From: Streptococcus gallinaceus | GTDB lineage: Bacteria; Bacillota; Bacilli; Lactobacillales; Streptococcaceae | DNA: 64,000 nt | Assembly: GCF_024170225.1 (NCBI RefSeq) | Contig: NZ_JALJXU010000002.1 | Span: 1 to 64,000 of the forward strand | Direction: 5' to 3' | In this document: positions 42,164 to 51,043 of the stretch, one piece after another | How positions within the stretch are numbered: the first letter of the stretch is position 1 | How the letters are laid out: every line of letters starts with the position of its first letter | Translations under genes and position numbers: made by a program | The notes under the pieces: model-generated | What the model was told of the DNA's origin: nothing | The model's input: only the letters and a program-made list of their open reading frames with translations | Database searches by the model: none

Positions 42164-42420
42164 AAAAATTATCATAACTATCCTGATAAGTCTGTAGTAA
42201 AAACAGAGTTATTAAGTTATTTTCCGATGTCAACGGCAACTTTAAGCCGAAGATTGCGAGTGATGCGAACGTATAAGCAGTTTAGAGATGTAGAGATACG
42301 AAGTGGTGGTAAATTGCTTATAAATGTACGTGGATTTTTTGAATTTTTACTTTTTTGGATAAAAAAGGGGATGTGGTATAATAGGGTGTTAGTTTTCACC
42401 CGCAAATCTATTCAAAGGAG
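42164..42420 (+). pseudogene. Excisionase-like remnant
   Basis: The frame reads K-N-Y-H-N-Y-P-D-K-S-V-V-K-T-E-L-L-S-Y-F and on through M-S-T-A-T-L-S-R-R-L-R-V-M, a winged-helix-like DNA-binding pattern of small Xis proteins, then G-F-F-E-F-L-L-F-W. No start codon is available in frame. An ATG at 42130 with M-S-D-L-M-L-E-R-K-K is one base out of phase, with two A-runs between. Immediately upstream of an integrase this is best read as a broken xis. Confidence 0.55.
42355..42382 (+). promoter_or_regulatory. Integrase promoter
   Basis: TTGGAT (42355-42360), 16-bp spacer, TATAAT (42377-42382) with a TG extension. It lies inside the excisionase remnant. Confidence 0.65.
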
Positions 42421-42426
42421 AAGCGG

Positions 42427-43536
42427 ATGTTCGATAAAAAGTTGCCTAGTGGAAAAGTTAGGTATTACCAAAAATTCTATAATGAAGAGGAGGAGAAGTG
42501 GGAACAAGTATCATGTACACTTGCAAGTAAAAGTAGAGCAATGCAGGCTAAAGCAAGAGAGATACTTGAAGAAAAAATTGAAATACGTTTGCAAAAGAGT
42601 GACAAAAGGTTATCTTGTGAAACAGTTAAGGAAGCCTTACATGAGTAGCTTCTTATCCGAAAAGTTGAGCTGAAGCAAAGCACTTATGACAGACAGTTAG
42701 ATATGCTGAATCCGTATTTGAGACAATATGGTGATGTGAAGTTATCAAAAATAACTTCAATTAGCTTACAGAAGTATCTGATGAATAAAAATTGGTCTAA
42801 ACAATATCGTGTGTTAGAAAAGGTTGTATTATTTAGATTCTATAAATATTGTTACGAAGTAGGTTTGATAAATGAAGATATTACACAAAAAGTTGTGCTT
42901 CCAAAGGTTAAGAAAACAATAGAAGATGTTCAAAAAGCAAAAGAGAAATTTTTAGATCGAGTAGAGATGAAGAAATTTCTAGATTATTTGAAAAAATATG
43001 ATAGCAACAAGGTGTTTCGCTTATTTACTGAATTTATGTATCTTACTGGTTTGCGTTTTGGCGAAGCTACGGCTTTGCAGTGGGAGGATATAGATTTTGA
43101 TAATCAAAAGTATACTTTGTATAGTAAAAGTAAACAAGAGTATATATTGACAACTCCTAAAACTATCAATTCGTATCGGAAGGTTGATTATAACAATCGT
43201 GTAAAAGAAATTTTTATGGAATTGATTGGGATGGCAGGCAAGGTAGAGGGCTTTGTTTTTTTGCATAATCAAGCTCCTATTTTGAATACAACTTTTAATC
43301 ATTATTTGAATACAAAGTTTAAGCTCTCTAAAATTGAAAAAAGTGCTACTTTTTCAATGACCAGTCATGTATTACGACATTCTCATATAAGTTTATTAGC
43401 TGAATTAGAAATACCTATTAAAGTTATTATGGAAAGAGTGGGGCATGGAGATGAAAAGACAACGTTGTTGATCTATAATCATGTGACTGCGACTATGAAA
43501 TACAATCTAAAGTCGAAATTGGAACTTATAGAGTAA
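42427..43536 (+). pseudogene. Tyrosine integrase with in-frame amber codon
   Basis: From ATG 42427 (AAAGGAGAAG upstream) the frame encodes an arm-binding domain (M-F-D-K-K-L-P-S-G-K-V-R-Y-Y-Q-K-F). It stops at TAG 42646-42648 (codon 74; Trp, TGG, is the likely original), then continues unbroken in the same frame to 43536 (369 codons in all). The core-binding and catalytic parts are intact: Arg210 in T-G-L-R-F-G-E-A, H-V-L-R-H-S-H, G-H-G-D-E-K-T-T, Tyr350 in L-I-Y-N-H. Re-initiation at 42703 would give a protein without the arm-binding domain. Confidence 0.85.
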
Positions 43537-43663
43537 CCAAAATTTAATCAAGAACTTGATGAAGTGTGATAAAATCTGGTAAGGTATGATAATTTGAAAA
43601 TATATGAAAACGCTGTTGTGATAAGGATGGATAACCTATGGTAAAGCGTGATAAGAAAGGACG

Positions 43664-43676
43664 GCTATACTATTTT
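43664..43676 (+). repeat. Putative attR (13-bp direct repeat)
   Basis: GCTATACTATTTT ending directly at the ytqA start codon (43677). Identical to 32024-32036. Confidence 0.65.
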
Positions 43677-44603
43677 ATGAAAAAACGATATCGAACTGTA
43701 AATGACTATTACCGAGAACTATTTGGAGAAAAGATTTTCAAATTGCCCATTGATGCGGGTTTTGATTGTCCTAATCGTGATGGTACGGTGGCAAAAGGTG
43801 GCTGTACCTTCTGTACGGTTTCGGGGTCAGGAGATGCCATTGTAGCTCCTGAAGCACCGATTCGGGAGCAATTTTATCACGAAATTGATTTTATGCATCG
43901 GAAGTGGCCAGAAGTTACCAAGTACTTGGTTTATTTTCAAAATTTTACCAACACCCATGAAAAAGTAGAGGTTATTCGTGAGCGGTATGAGCAGGCCATC
44001 AATGAGCCTGGAGTGGTGGGTATTAACATCGGGACCCGTCCAGATTGCTTGCCAGATGAGACCATTGCTTATTTGGCTGAATTGAGTGAACGCATGCATG
44101 TGACAGTTGAATTGGGCTTGCAGACGATTTATGAGCACACTTCAGAGCTAATTAACCGGGCCCATTCCTATGATTTGTATAAGGAAACGGTGGCTCGTGT
44201 ACGTGAGCTAGCACCCAAAGTGGACATCGTCTCCCACTTGATCAATGGACTTCCAGGAGAAACCCATGAGATGATGGTTGAAAATGTCCGTCGTTGCGTG
44301 ACTGATAACGATATTGACGGCATCAAGCTCCACCTGCTTCACCTCATGACCAATACACGCATGCAGCGTGATTACCATGAAGGACGCTTGCGGTTGCTCA
44401 GTCAGGAAGAATACGTGTCCATCATCTGCGACCAACTGGAGATTATTCCTAAAGAGATGGTGATTCACCGCATCACGGGAGATGCACCGCGTGATATGTT
44501 GATAGGTCCCATGTGGAGCCTCAATAAGTGGGAAGTGCTAAATGCTATTGACCAAGAGATGGAAGCGCGTGGTTCATGGCAAGGATGTAAAGTAGGAATG
44601 TAA
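43677..44603 (+). CDS. mnmL: YtqA/TIGR01212-family radical SAM protein (MnmL)
   Basis: 308 residues from ATG 43677, the usual family start M-K-K-R-Y-R-T-V-N-D-Y-Y-R-E-L-F-G; the frame is open 13 codons further upstream into the island. The cluster motif is C-P-N-R-D-G-T-V-A-K-G-G-C-T-F-C. In Bacillus, YtqA (MnmL) works with YtqB (MnmM) and YurR in the mnm5s2U route for tRNA wobble uridine. The present ytqB homologue is three genes downstream. Insertion of the element has replaced sequence upstream of its -10. Confidence 0.85.
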   Translation: MKKRYRTVNDYYRELFGEKIFKLPIDAGFDCPNRDGTVAKGGCTFCTVSGSGDAIVAPEAPIREQFYHEIDFMHRKWPEVTKYLVYFQNFTNTHEKVEVIRERYEQAINEPGVVGINIGTRPDCLPDETIAYLAELSERMHVTVELGLQTIYEHTSELINRAHSYDLYKETVARVRELAPKVDIVSHLINGLPGETHEMMVENVRRCVTDNDIDGIKLHLLHLMTNTRMQRDYHEGRLRLLSQEEYVSIICDQLEIIPKEMVIHRITGDAPRDMLIGPMWSLNKWEVLNAIDQEMEARGSWQGCKVGM

Positions 44604-44605
44604 AT

Positions 44606-45391
44606 ATGAAGAAACAGCTCATCAGGCTGGACGACCAAGTACCAGCAGAATTTCACCCTCTGTTAGCGCAAGCAAAAGCAGTTTATGACAGTAGTAGTTC
44701 GCCACAAGCCAAGGTTTATTTTATTGACGGAGATGGGGGATATTTTTTAAAAAGAGCCCCCAAAGGCAGTCTTCAGAGAGAAGTAGATGCTACCGATTAT
44801 TTTTTCAAGAAAAACTTGGCGCCAGAAGTCTTGGGCTATATCTCTGAAGAGGAGGACTGGATGCTGACAGCTAAGGTGGATGGAGAGGACACTAGTTCCC
44901 CCATTTACTTGGCAAATCCAAAGCGCTTGTGTCAGGTTTTAGCGGAATCCATGCGAAAATTACACAGCATAGATGCTGCAGATTGCCCCATCGTGGACAA
45001 TGTCGATCGCTATCTAGAGAACGTGTATAAGGGTTATCGTCAGGGAAATTTTGAAAAGAAATACCTATCTAGTCAGCAAGAAGAGCTAGGAAGAGACGAG
45101 GCCTTTTTGCGAGTGCAGGAAATTGATCCATTTTTACAAAAAGATGAGCTGATTCATGGGGATTTTTGTCTGCCAAATATCATCTTGAATGATTGGCAAT
45201 TTCAGTCATTTATCGACTGCGATAGCGGTGGCTTGGGAGATCGGCATATTGACCTTTACTGGACCCTGTGGTCTCTCCAAAGAAATCTAGGCACAGATGC
45301 CTATCGAGATTATTTTTTAGATTGCTATGGGAGAGAAGCCATCAATTTAGCATTACTAGAAGCAATTGCTTGCTTTGAAGTATTTGGGTAA
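44606..45391 (+). CDS. APH-fold phosphotransferase (aminoglycoside or choline kinase-like)
   Basis: 261 residues with the protein-kinase-like APH fold: Y-F-L-K-R-A-P (ATP lysine), the catalytic loop L-I-H-G-D-F-C-L-P-N and the metal loop F-I-D-C-D-S-G-G-L-G-D-R-H-I-D. Chromosomal position among tRNA-modification genes suggests a housekeeping substrate; drug resistance cannot be claimed. It starts 3 bp after the previous stop and belongs to the same operon. Confidence 0.8.
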   Translation: MKKQLIRLDDQVPAEFHPLLAQAKAVYDSSSSPQAKVYFIDGDGGYFLKRAPKGSLQREVDATDYFFKKNLAPEVLGYISEEEDWMLTAKVDGEDTSSPIYLANPKRLCQVLAESMRKLHSIDAADCPIVDNVDRYLENVYKGYRQGNFEKKYLSSQQEELGRDEAFLRVQEIDPFLQKDELIHGDFCLPNIILNDWQFQSFIDCDSGGLGDRHIDLYWTLWSLQRNLGTDAYRDYFLDCYGREAINLALLEAIACFEVFG

Positions 45392-45397
45392 GGAGAA

Positions 45398-46081
45398 ATG
45401 ATGAGACCAATCATTCCTAAAATACCAGAAGTTCCTAGCTTATCTTCGGAAGAAATTTCATTTTTAACAGATATTACATTTGGTGAAAAAATGTTACCTC
45501 AAATCAGTGATGTCCTTTTTGTTTTCGGAGGGACACATGTCGGTTATTGGCAGAAAGCGATTGAGGTTTTTGAAAATGGCTGGGCTAAACAAATTGTTGT
45601 GACAGGTGGGATTAGTCCAACGGGGACACCAAATCCTGAATGGGTACACGGAAAAGAAAAAGCGGAAGCTGAGGTAATTGTAGAGCACTTGTTGGCAGCT
45701 GGTATTCCTGAACAGCTTATCTCTTATGAAAATCGTTCGACCAATACCTTGGAAAATGTCTTATTTGCCAAGGAAGTCTTTGATTTTTCAGCTGTTCAAA
45801 ACGTCATGTTTATTTGTAAAAGCCATGTTGCAGGAAGACAAGGCTGCACACTAGCCAAACATTTACCAAATCATTTGACCTATATTCCTTTTACATTTGA
45901 TGCGCAATATCAAGGAGTTCCCTTGTCACGGGAGACTTGGATGGAGACTGAGATAGGTCGCTCTCGTATATGGGGAGAGTATTTGCGTATTCTTCACTAC
46001 GGGAAAAAGGGAGATTTAGTAGCCCTTGATTTAGAGGAAGGAGAAATACATGATCAAACGTCCCATTCATCTATCTCATGA
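45398..46081 (+). CDS. YdcF/DUF218-family protein
   Basis: 227 residues of the DUF218 (YdcF/ElyC/SanA) fold: V-L-F-V-F-G-G-T-H near the start, V-V-T-G-G-I-S-P-T-G, then E-N-R-S-T-N-T-L-E-N. It lacks the N-terminal helix of SanA or ElyC, so it is probably cytosolic like YdcF, which binds SAM. Role unknown. It overlaps mnmM by 32 bp and so is tightly coupled. Confidence 0.82.
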   Translation: MMRPIIPKIPEVPSLSSEEISFLTDITFGEKMLPQISDVLFVFGGTHVGYWQKAIEVFENGWAKQIVVTGGISPTGTPNPEWVHGKEKAEAEVIVEHLLAAGIPEQLISYENRSTNTLENVLFAKEVFDFSAVQNVMFICKSHVAGRQGCTLAKHLPNHLTYIPFTFDAQYQGVPLSRETWMETEIGRSRIWGEYLRILHYGKKGDLVALDLEEGEIHDQTSHSSIS

Positions 46082-46613
46082 TTTCTTAGCGGAGGTGCTG
46101 GATAAGGAAGCGGTGGCTGTTGATGCCACCATGGGAAATGGAAATGATACCGCCTTTTTGGCCAACTTGGCCAAAAAGGTCTATGCTTTTGATGTCCAAG
46201 ACGAGGCCTTACGAAAGACACAGGAGCGCTTGGAGAAGGAAAATGTCAGCAATGTCAAACTGATATTAGACGGGCATGAGAATGTCGACCAGTATGTCGA
46301 GGAGCCTATCCGCGCAGCCATTTTCAATCTTGGCTACCTGCCGTCAGCAGATAAATCTATCATTACCCAGCCACAGACGACCATTTGTGCGATTGAGAAA
46401 ATTTTAGAACTTCTGGAAGTTGGTGGGCGACTGTCGCTCATGATTTATTATGGTCATGAAGGCGGCGATATCGAAAAGGATGCAGTGCTGCAACTTGTCA
46501 AGAACTTACCACAAGAAGCCTTTGCCACCATGCTCTATCAGCCGCTCAATCAAATCAACACTCCACCATTTTTAATTATGATTGAAAAATTAGTACCAAA
46601 AAAGACTGAATAA
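46050..46613 (+). CDS. mnmM: tRNA-mnm5s2U biosynthesis methyltransferase (YtqB)
   Basis: 187 residues with a class I SAM-methyltransferase fold: V-D-A-T-M-G-N-G-N-D-T as motif I, V-Y-A-F-D-V-Q-D-E-A as the acidic loop, and A-A-I-F-N-L-G-Y-L-P as motif IV. The Gram-positive MnmM (YtqB) methylates nm5s2U to mnm5s2U in tRNA. It ends the operon started by mnmL. A terminator overlaps its stop. Confidence 0.88.
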   Translation: MIKRPIHLSHDFLAEVLDKEAVAVDATMGNGNDTAFLANLAKKVYAFDVQDEALRKTQERLEKENVSNVKLILDGHENVDQYVEEPIRAAIFNLGYLPSADKSIITQPQTTICAIEKILELLEVGGRLSLMIYYGHEGGDIEKDAVLQLVKNLPQEAFATMLYQPLNQINTPPFLIMIEKLVPKKTE

Positions 46614-46629
46614 TTTTTTCAGTCTTTTC
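46599..46629. terminator. Bidirectional terminator between mnmM and the DUF1827 gene
   Basis: AAAAAAGACTGAA and TTCAGTCTTTTC pair around a short loop, T-rich on both strands. Confidence 0.8.
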
Positions 46630-46632
46630 TTT

Positions 46633-46938
46633 TTATTCAGCAATAATAGGGATAGACATTTCAATCAAGTTAGCTGTATGAATCGTTTGAATGCCTGCTT
46701 GGTCAATGGATTTTCTATCGATTTTCCGTTTGAGGAAATAGTCACGGATACCGATAATTTCTCTTTCTTGAACAGCGCGGTATTTGTTGCTAATCAATAA
46801 TTCGTAGTGGAGGGGCGCTTGTGTGAAAACGACATCCGTGTTTCCAGCAGAATAGGTTTCCACCAAAAAGGCGTCCGTATTAGCCAGTTGATTCTGGACA
46901 AGTATGGGATTGGTATTGGTCGTGTTGATGAGTTTCAT
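46633..46938 (-). CDS. DUF1827 family protein
   Basis: 101 residues matching the DUF1827 family of lactobacilli and streptococci (M-K-L-I-N-T-T-N-T, V-F-T-Q-A-P-x-H-Y-E-L-L-I-S-N-K-Y-R-A). Function is unknown. It has its own TGCTATAAT promoter on the minus strand near 46966, so it is a single-gene unit. Confidence 0.85.
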   Translation of the reverse strand: MKLINTTNTNPILVQNQLANTDAFLVETYSAGNTDVVFTQAPLHYELLISNKYRAVQEREIIGIRDYFLKRKIDRKSIDQAGIQTIHTANLIEMSIPIIAE

Positions 46939-46994
46939 GCGAGCCTCCTATCTGTAGCTTTATTATAGCACTATCACTTTTGTTTGACTAGTTA

Positions 46995-47447
46995 TTATTT
47001 TGAATTTTTTCGCAATTTCCATTGCTCGATTCCCCATTTGTGGCTGCCACGTTTTAGTTTGTCAATGGCTTGGTCAATTGGGAACCAAGCAAGATGATTG
47101 AAGTCTTCTAAGGGTTTATCTACTTGGGTGAATTCTGTCACTTCATAAATATAGGCTGGATTGTAATAGTGGGTATCGCGGTGACGGGAGTAAAAATATT
47201 CGTCCGCCTGTCCATAGTATTCCCCGAGTGTAGCTGTGAAACCTAATTCTTCAATCAATTCTCTTTCCAAGGCCTGAACATGATCTTCACCTGCTTCGAT
47301 TTCTCCACCAGGCAAAAACCAGGCTCCATTAGGCGCTTGGACTAAAATAATGTTTGTATGACTTGCATCAGGGATAACAGCATAGACACCATAACGATTA
47401 CTATAGTGAACGCCTTCTTTTTTCTCGCCGAAAGTTGGATATTCCAT
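46995..47447 (-). CDS. NUDIX hydrolase
   Basis: 150 residues. The Nudix box is complete: G-G-E-I-E-A-G-E-D-H-V-Q-A-L-E-R-E-L-I-E, then E-L-G-F. Hydrolyses a nucleoside diphosphate linked to some other moiety; MutT/MutX-like sanitising is possible, but the substrate is not fixed by the sequence. It lies 109 bp downstream of clpE past a terminator, so it is transcribed alone. Confidence 0.9.
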   Translation of the reverse strand: MEYPTFGEKKEGVHYSNRYGVYAVIPDASHTNIILVQAPNGAWFLPGGEIEAGEDHVQALERELIEELGFTATLGEYYGQADEYFYSRHRDTHYYNPAYIYEVTEFTQVDKPLEDFNHLAWFPIDQAIDKLKRGSHKWGIEQWKLRKNSK

Positions 47448-47500
47448 AACGTACTCCTTTTTTCTATCCTTTCTACATTATACTAAAAAATAAAAGAAAA

Positions 47501-47541
47501 AGATGAAAGAAAATTGTCAAAATAGACATTTTCTTTCATCT
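47501..47541 (-). terminator. Intrinsic terminator after clpE
   Basis: On the minus strand AGATGAAAGAAAAT and ATTTTCTTTCATCT form a long stem followed by TTTTTCTTTT. Confidence 0.85.
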
Positions 47542-47555
47542 GAAGATTTCATGGC

Positions 47556-49796
47556 TTAAGCCTTGGTTGCGACGGGCTTAATTTGGATATGACCGCTTGA
47601 AGTCATGACTGCACGAAGTTGTTTTTCGTTTGGATTTTCCAAGTAGAAGTCTGTAATCGCATCTTCAATCTGGTCTTGAATGGTCCGGCGGAGTGGACGT
47701 GCGCCCATTTTTGGATCGTAGCCTAAGTCAACCAATTTTTCTTTGACCTTGTCTGTCACATGCAGACTGATGCCGTTTACAGCTAGGCGTTGGTTGACAT
47801 CTTCTAACATGAGGGTCACGATTTGGAGAAGGTTGGCCTTACTAAGAGCTTGGAATTCAATAATACCATCAAATCGGTTCATAAATTCCGGACTAAAAAA
47901 GTTACCCAATTGCCCTAAAACGGATTGACTACGGTTTTCAATGGTCGCCCCAAAACCAACAGAGGCTTCTACTTTGCCAGTTCCTGCGTTGGATGTCATG
48001 ATGATAATGGTATCCTTGAAGCTCACCGTGCGTCCTTGTCCATCTGTCAAGCGTCCATCATCAAGAACTTGCAAGAACATGTGCATGACATCGGGATGGG
48101 CCTTCTCAACTTCATCCAGGAGAATGAGCGAGTAAGGATTGCGGCGTACTTTTTCGGTTAATTGACCAGCTTCTTCATATCCGACATAGCCTGGAGGGGC
48201 ACCAACTAGCTTGGCGACAGCGTGTTTTTCCATGTACTCAGACATGTCAAAACGAATCATGCTATCGGCTGAGCCAAAGAGTTCGATGGCCAATTGTTTT
48301 GAAAGCTCCGTTTTACCAACCCCAGTTGGACCAACGAAGAGGAAGCTACCGATTGGACGATTTGGGCTTCCAAGACCGACACGATTGCGGCGAATAGCCT
48401 TGGAAATCTTATCAACTGCATCGTCTTGACCGATGACGTGCGACTTCAGGTCGCTGGCTAGATTGATCAGCTGAGTTTGCTCTTTTTCCTTCAAATCACC
48501 GACAGGAATATTGGTTTTTTGCTCCACGATTGCTTCGATTTCCTTCTCTGTAATAAGAGGAATATCTTCTTCGCTTAGGCTGGTTTTCTGCATTTCCTTG
48601 TATTTGGCAATCTGGTCACGGTAGTAGGCTGCCTTTTCAAAATCTTCATCGCGAGTTGCTTGCGCCTTGCGGTTTTCTGCATCAATCAAGCGTTTATCGA
48701 TTTCTTTTGGATCCACAAAGTTGAGGGTTAAGTTCATTTTTGAGCCTGATTCATCCAGCAGGTCAATGGCCTTGTCTGGCAAGAAACGGTCTTGGATATA
48801 GCGGTTTGAAAGGACTGCCGCGGCTTCAATGGCTTCATCGGTATAGCGGACGTGGTGGTAGTCTTGGTATTTATTTTGCAGACCTTTTAGGATGGTGATG
48901 GTCTCGTCTACACTTGGCTCGTCAACTTTGACAGGCTGCATGCGGCGCTCTAAAGCAGCATCTTTTTCGATGATACGGTATTCATTGAGCGTTGTAGCCC
49001 CGACTAATTGGAGCTCACCACGGGCAAGGGCAGGTTTGAGAATATTTCCAGCGTCCATATTGCCATCTCCGGCAGAACCGGCTCCCACGATTTCATGGAT
49101 TTCATCAATGAAGAGAATAACTTCGCGGCGGTTGCGGATTTCTTCCATGAGTTTTTGCATCCGTTCTTCAAATTGACCACGGATACCAGTGCCCTGCACC
49201 AAGCTCACGACATCTAGGCGAATGACTTCCTTGCCTTGAAGTTTTTGCGGAACGGCTCCGTCTACAATTTTTTGAGCCAGTCCTTCGACAACAGCTGTCT
49301 TCCCAACACCAGGCTCCCCGATGAGAACGGGATTGTTCTTGGTGCGGCGGTTGAGGATTTCAATGACACGGGTAATCTCTTCATCACGACCGATGACAGG
49401 ATCGATATCGCCACGACGGGCAATATCGGTGACATTGATACCAAATTCTTCTAAAAGACCATTTGGTTGTTGCGGTTCTTGTGGGCGTTGAGGTGGCGTG
49501 TTGCCACCGCGGCCACCTCCGTTTTGTCCAGCCTGAGTCGGTGGTGTTTTTCCATAATTTGGATTACCAGCGGGCGTACGACCCGTGATTCCTCCAATAT
49601 TATTGAAGAATTCGCTGAATGGATCCATATCATTTGGATTGTGCATATCCCCAAGTCCTTTTAAGATGGCATTGTTGGGATCGGTTTTCATAATTTGGTA
49701 GCAATTGTGGCAAAGGTCCACTTGCTGTTGTTTTCCATTAAGATTGGTATAGAGATGAATGGTAGCGTCATTTATCTGACAATTTTTACATAACAT
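47556..49796 (-). CDS. clpE: ATP-dependent Clp protease ATPase subunit ClpE
   Basis: AAA+ unfoldase that feeds ClpP and helps clear damaged proteins. 746 residues from ATG 49796 (AGAGGA 7 bases upstream; the frame is open to 49841). An N-terminal zinc finger (M-L-C-K-N-C ... L-C-H-N-C) identifies ClpE, followed by a glycine-rich linker, AAA-1 (G-E-P-G-V-G-K-T), a UVR motif (about 395-430), and AAA-2 (G-P-T-G-V-G-K-T). The upstream CtsR box shows heat-shock control. Confidence 0.96.
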   Translation of the reverse strand: MLCKNCQINDATIHLYTNLNGKQQQVDLCHNCYQIMKTDPNNAILKGLGDMHNPNDMDPFSEFFNNIGGITGRTPAGNPNYGKTPPTQAGQNGGGRGGNTPPQRPQEPQQPNGLLEEFGINVTDIARRGDIDPVIGRDEEITRVIEILNRRTKNNPVLIGEPGVGKTAVVEGLAQKIVDGAVPQKLQGKEVIRLDVVSLVQGTGIRGQFEERMQKLMEEIRNRREVILFIDEIHEIVGAGSAGDGNMDAGNILKPALARGELQLVGATTLNEYRIIEKDAALERRMQPVKVDEPSVDETITILKGLQNKYQDYHHVRYTDEAIEAAAVLSNRYIQDRFLPDKAIDLLDESGSKMNLTLNFVDPKEIDKRLIDAENRKAQATRDEDFEKAAYYRDQIAKYKEMQKTSLSEEDIPLITEKEIEAIVEQKTNIPVGDLKEKEQTQLINLASDLKSHVIGQDDAVDKISKAIRRNRVGLGSPNRPIGSFLFVGPTGVGKTELSKQLAIELFGSADSMIRFDMSEYMEKHAVAKLVGAPPGYVGYEEAGQLTEKVRRNPYSLILLDEVEKAHPDVMHMFLQVLDDGRLTDGQGRTVSFKDTIIIMTSNAGTGKVEASVGFGATIENRSQSVLGQLGNFFSPEFMNRFDGIIEFQALSKANLLQIVTLMLEDVNQRLAVNGISLHVTDKVKEKLVDLGYDPKMGARPLRRTIQDQIEDAITDFYLENPNEKQLRAVMTSSGHIQIKPVATKA

Positions 49797-49835
49797 AGGC
49801 ATTCCTCTTTCCTGTAAGTTTGGTATTTTATCAAT

Positions 49836-49852
49836 AGTCAATAAAGGTCAAA
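49836..49852 (-). promoter_or_regulatory. CtsR operator of clpE
   Basis: The plus strand reads AGTCAAT-AAA-GGTCAAA, the heptad direct repeat (A/G)GTCAAA-N3-(A/G)GTCAAA with one mismatch. On the minus strand it lies just after a TATAAT (49867-49862) with TTGCAT 16 bp upstream, so CtsR would cover the start point. Confidence 0.85.
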
Positions 49853-50008
49853 TACAGTTTTATTATAACAAGATTTACTTAAAATGCAAGAATCTGCTAC
49901 GATTCTGAAGGGAAAATCCTGCAAAAATCTAGACTTTCAAGAATATTGTAAGACTTTTATGAGAAAGTATGGTAAAATACAGGTATATAAAGAAATAGGA
50001 GAATTGAC

Positions 50009-50239
50009 ATGGAATCACATTTGGTGAGAATTATCAGTCGATTGGAAGCAATGGCTACCGACGGTGGCACATTGAAACGTAACTTTGAACGTGATGGCGT
50101 TGTGGTTGCTGAGGTTGCTTTCAGTCACGACGAAGAAAATGGCTCTGTATTTACCTTGCGCGATGTTGCTGCTCGTGAAACGTATACGTTTGATAGCATC
50201 GACCTTATCGCCATGGAAATTTATGAGTTGTTGTATTAA
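50009..50239 (+). CDS. DUF1797 family protein (YkuJ-like)
   Basis: 76 residues matching the YkuJ/DUF1797 fold (L-x-R-I-I-S-R-L-E-A-M at the start, F-E-R-D-G-V-V-V-A-E-V in the middle, E-I-Y-E-L-L at the end). Function is unknown. Its own extended -10 (TGGTAAAAT) and terminator mark it as a single gene. Confidence 0.85.
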   Translation: MESHLVRIISRLEAMATDGGTLKRNFERDGVVVAEVAFSHDEENGSVFTLRDVAARETYTFDSIDLIAMEIYELLY

Positions 50240-50241
50240 AG

Positions 50242-50264
50242 AAAAGCACCTAGGTGCTTTTTTT
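50242..50264 (+). terminator. Intrinsic terminator after the DUF1797 gene
   Basis: AAAAGCACC-ta-GGTGCTTTT followed by TTT. Confidence 0.85.
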
Positions 50265-50296
50265 CTGTTCAATAATGAATATTTATATCTAAATCA

Positions 50297-50325
50297 TTGC
50301 ATAATTATTCTTTTTGTGATATAGT
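50297..50325 (+). promoter_or_regulatory. Promoter of the amino-acid ABC operon
   Basis: TTGCAT, 17-bp spacer, TATAGT; the start codon is 31 bp downstream. Confidence 0.65.
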
Positions 50326-50356
50326 ATTACTTATTTTAGAAAAGATGGGACAATGA

Positions 50357-51043
50357 ATGAATTTTTCTTTTTTACCTAAATATTGGACTTATTATAATTA
50401 TGGAGCGATTGTAACTCTGATTATTGCGGCCTGTGTTGTGTTCTTTGGAAGTATTATCGGGATTATCTTGGCTTTTGGACAAGGAAGTAAATTAAAGCCA
50501 ATCGTGTGGCTTTGCAATGTCTATGTTTGGATTTTCCGTGGAACGCCAATGGTCGTGCAGATTATGATTGCCTTTGCTATGATGCATATCGCAGCGCCTG
50601 CTTTTAAAATCGGTATCTTGTCTGTTGATTTGACACGTTTGTTGCCAGGGATTATCATCATCTCGATGAACTCTGGTGCCTATGTTTCTGAGACAGTCCG
50701 TGCGGGTATCAATGCGGTACCAAAGGGCCAACTTGAAGCGGCTTACTCATTGGGAATTCGTCCTAAGCAAGCCATGCGCTATGTCATTATGCCTCAGGCG
50801 CTGAAAAATATCTTGCCAGCCTTGGGGAATGAGTTTATTACGATCGTCAAAGACAGTTCGCTCTTGTCCACGATCGGGGTCATGGAGTTGTGGAATGGTG
50901 CCCAGACGGTTCAGTCTACTTCTTACATTCCGTTAACACCGCTCATTTTTGCAGCCTTTTACTACTTGATTATGACCAGCATTTTGACGCTGATTATGCA
51001 AGCATTTGAAAGAAAATTAAACAAAGGAGCTCAACATGTCTGA
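50357..51043 (+). CDS. Polar amino-acid ABC transporter permease
   Basis: 228 residues of the HisM/GlnP permease family: about five helices and the EAA loop ([13 protein letters not shown]). It makes the membrane channel for glutamine or a similar amino acid. No binding-protein gene is adjacent, so the substrate-binding protein is encoded elsewhere. Overlaps the ATPase gene by 8 bp. Confidence 0.92.
   Translation: MNFSFLPKYWTYYNYGAIVTLIIAACVVFFGSIIGIILAFGQGSKLKPIVWLCNVYVWIFRGTPMVVQIMIAFAMMHIAAPAFKIGILSVDLTRLLPGIIIISMNSGAYVSETVRAGINAVPKGQLEAAYSLGIRPKQAMRYVIMPQALKNILPALGNEFITIVKDSSLLSTIGVMELWNGAQTVQSTSYIPLTPLIFAAFYYLIMTSILTLIMQAFERKLNKGAQHV

Larger units (their letters stand above)
32024..43676. 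mobile_element. Decayed integrative element, about 11.6 kb
   Basis: Bounded by the 13-bp direct repeat GCTATACTATTTT at 32024-32036 and 43664-43676, with a tyrosine integrase gene at the right end reading outward. Contents are accessory: secreted DUF5648 proteins, a broken RelB/YafQ pair, an XRE regulator, a surface-exclusion protein, a type I toxin system and an excisionase remnant. No relaxase, coupling protein or type IV secretion gene remains. The surface-exclusion gene points to a conjugative ancestor. Confidence 0.75.

Noticed and set aside
44606..45391. Aminoglycoside resistance gene
   Set aside because: Only the general APH/choline-kinase fold is visible, in a chromosomal operon with tRNA-modification genes; resistance cannot be inferred.
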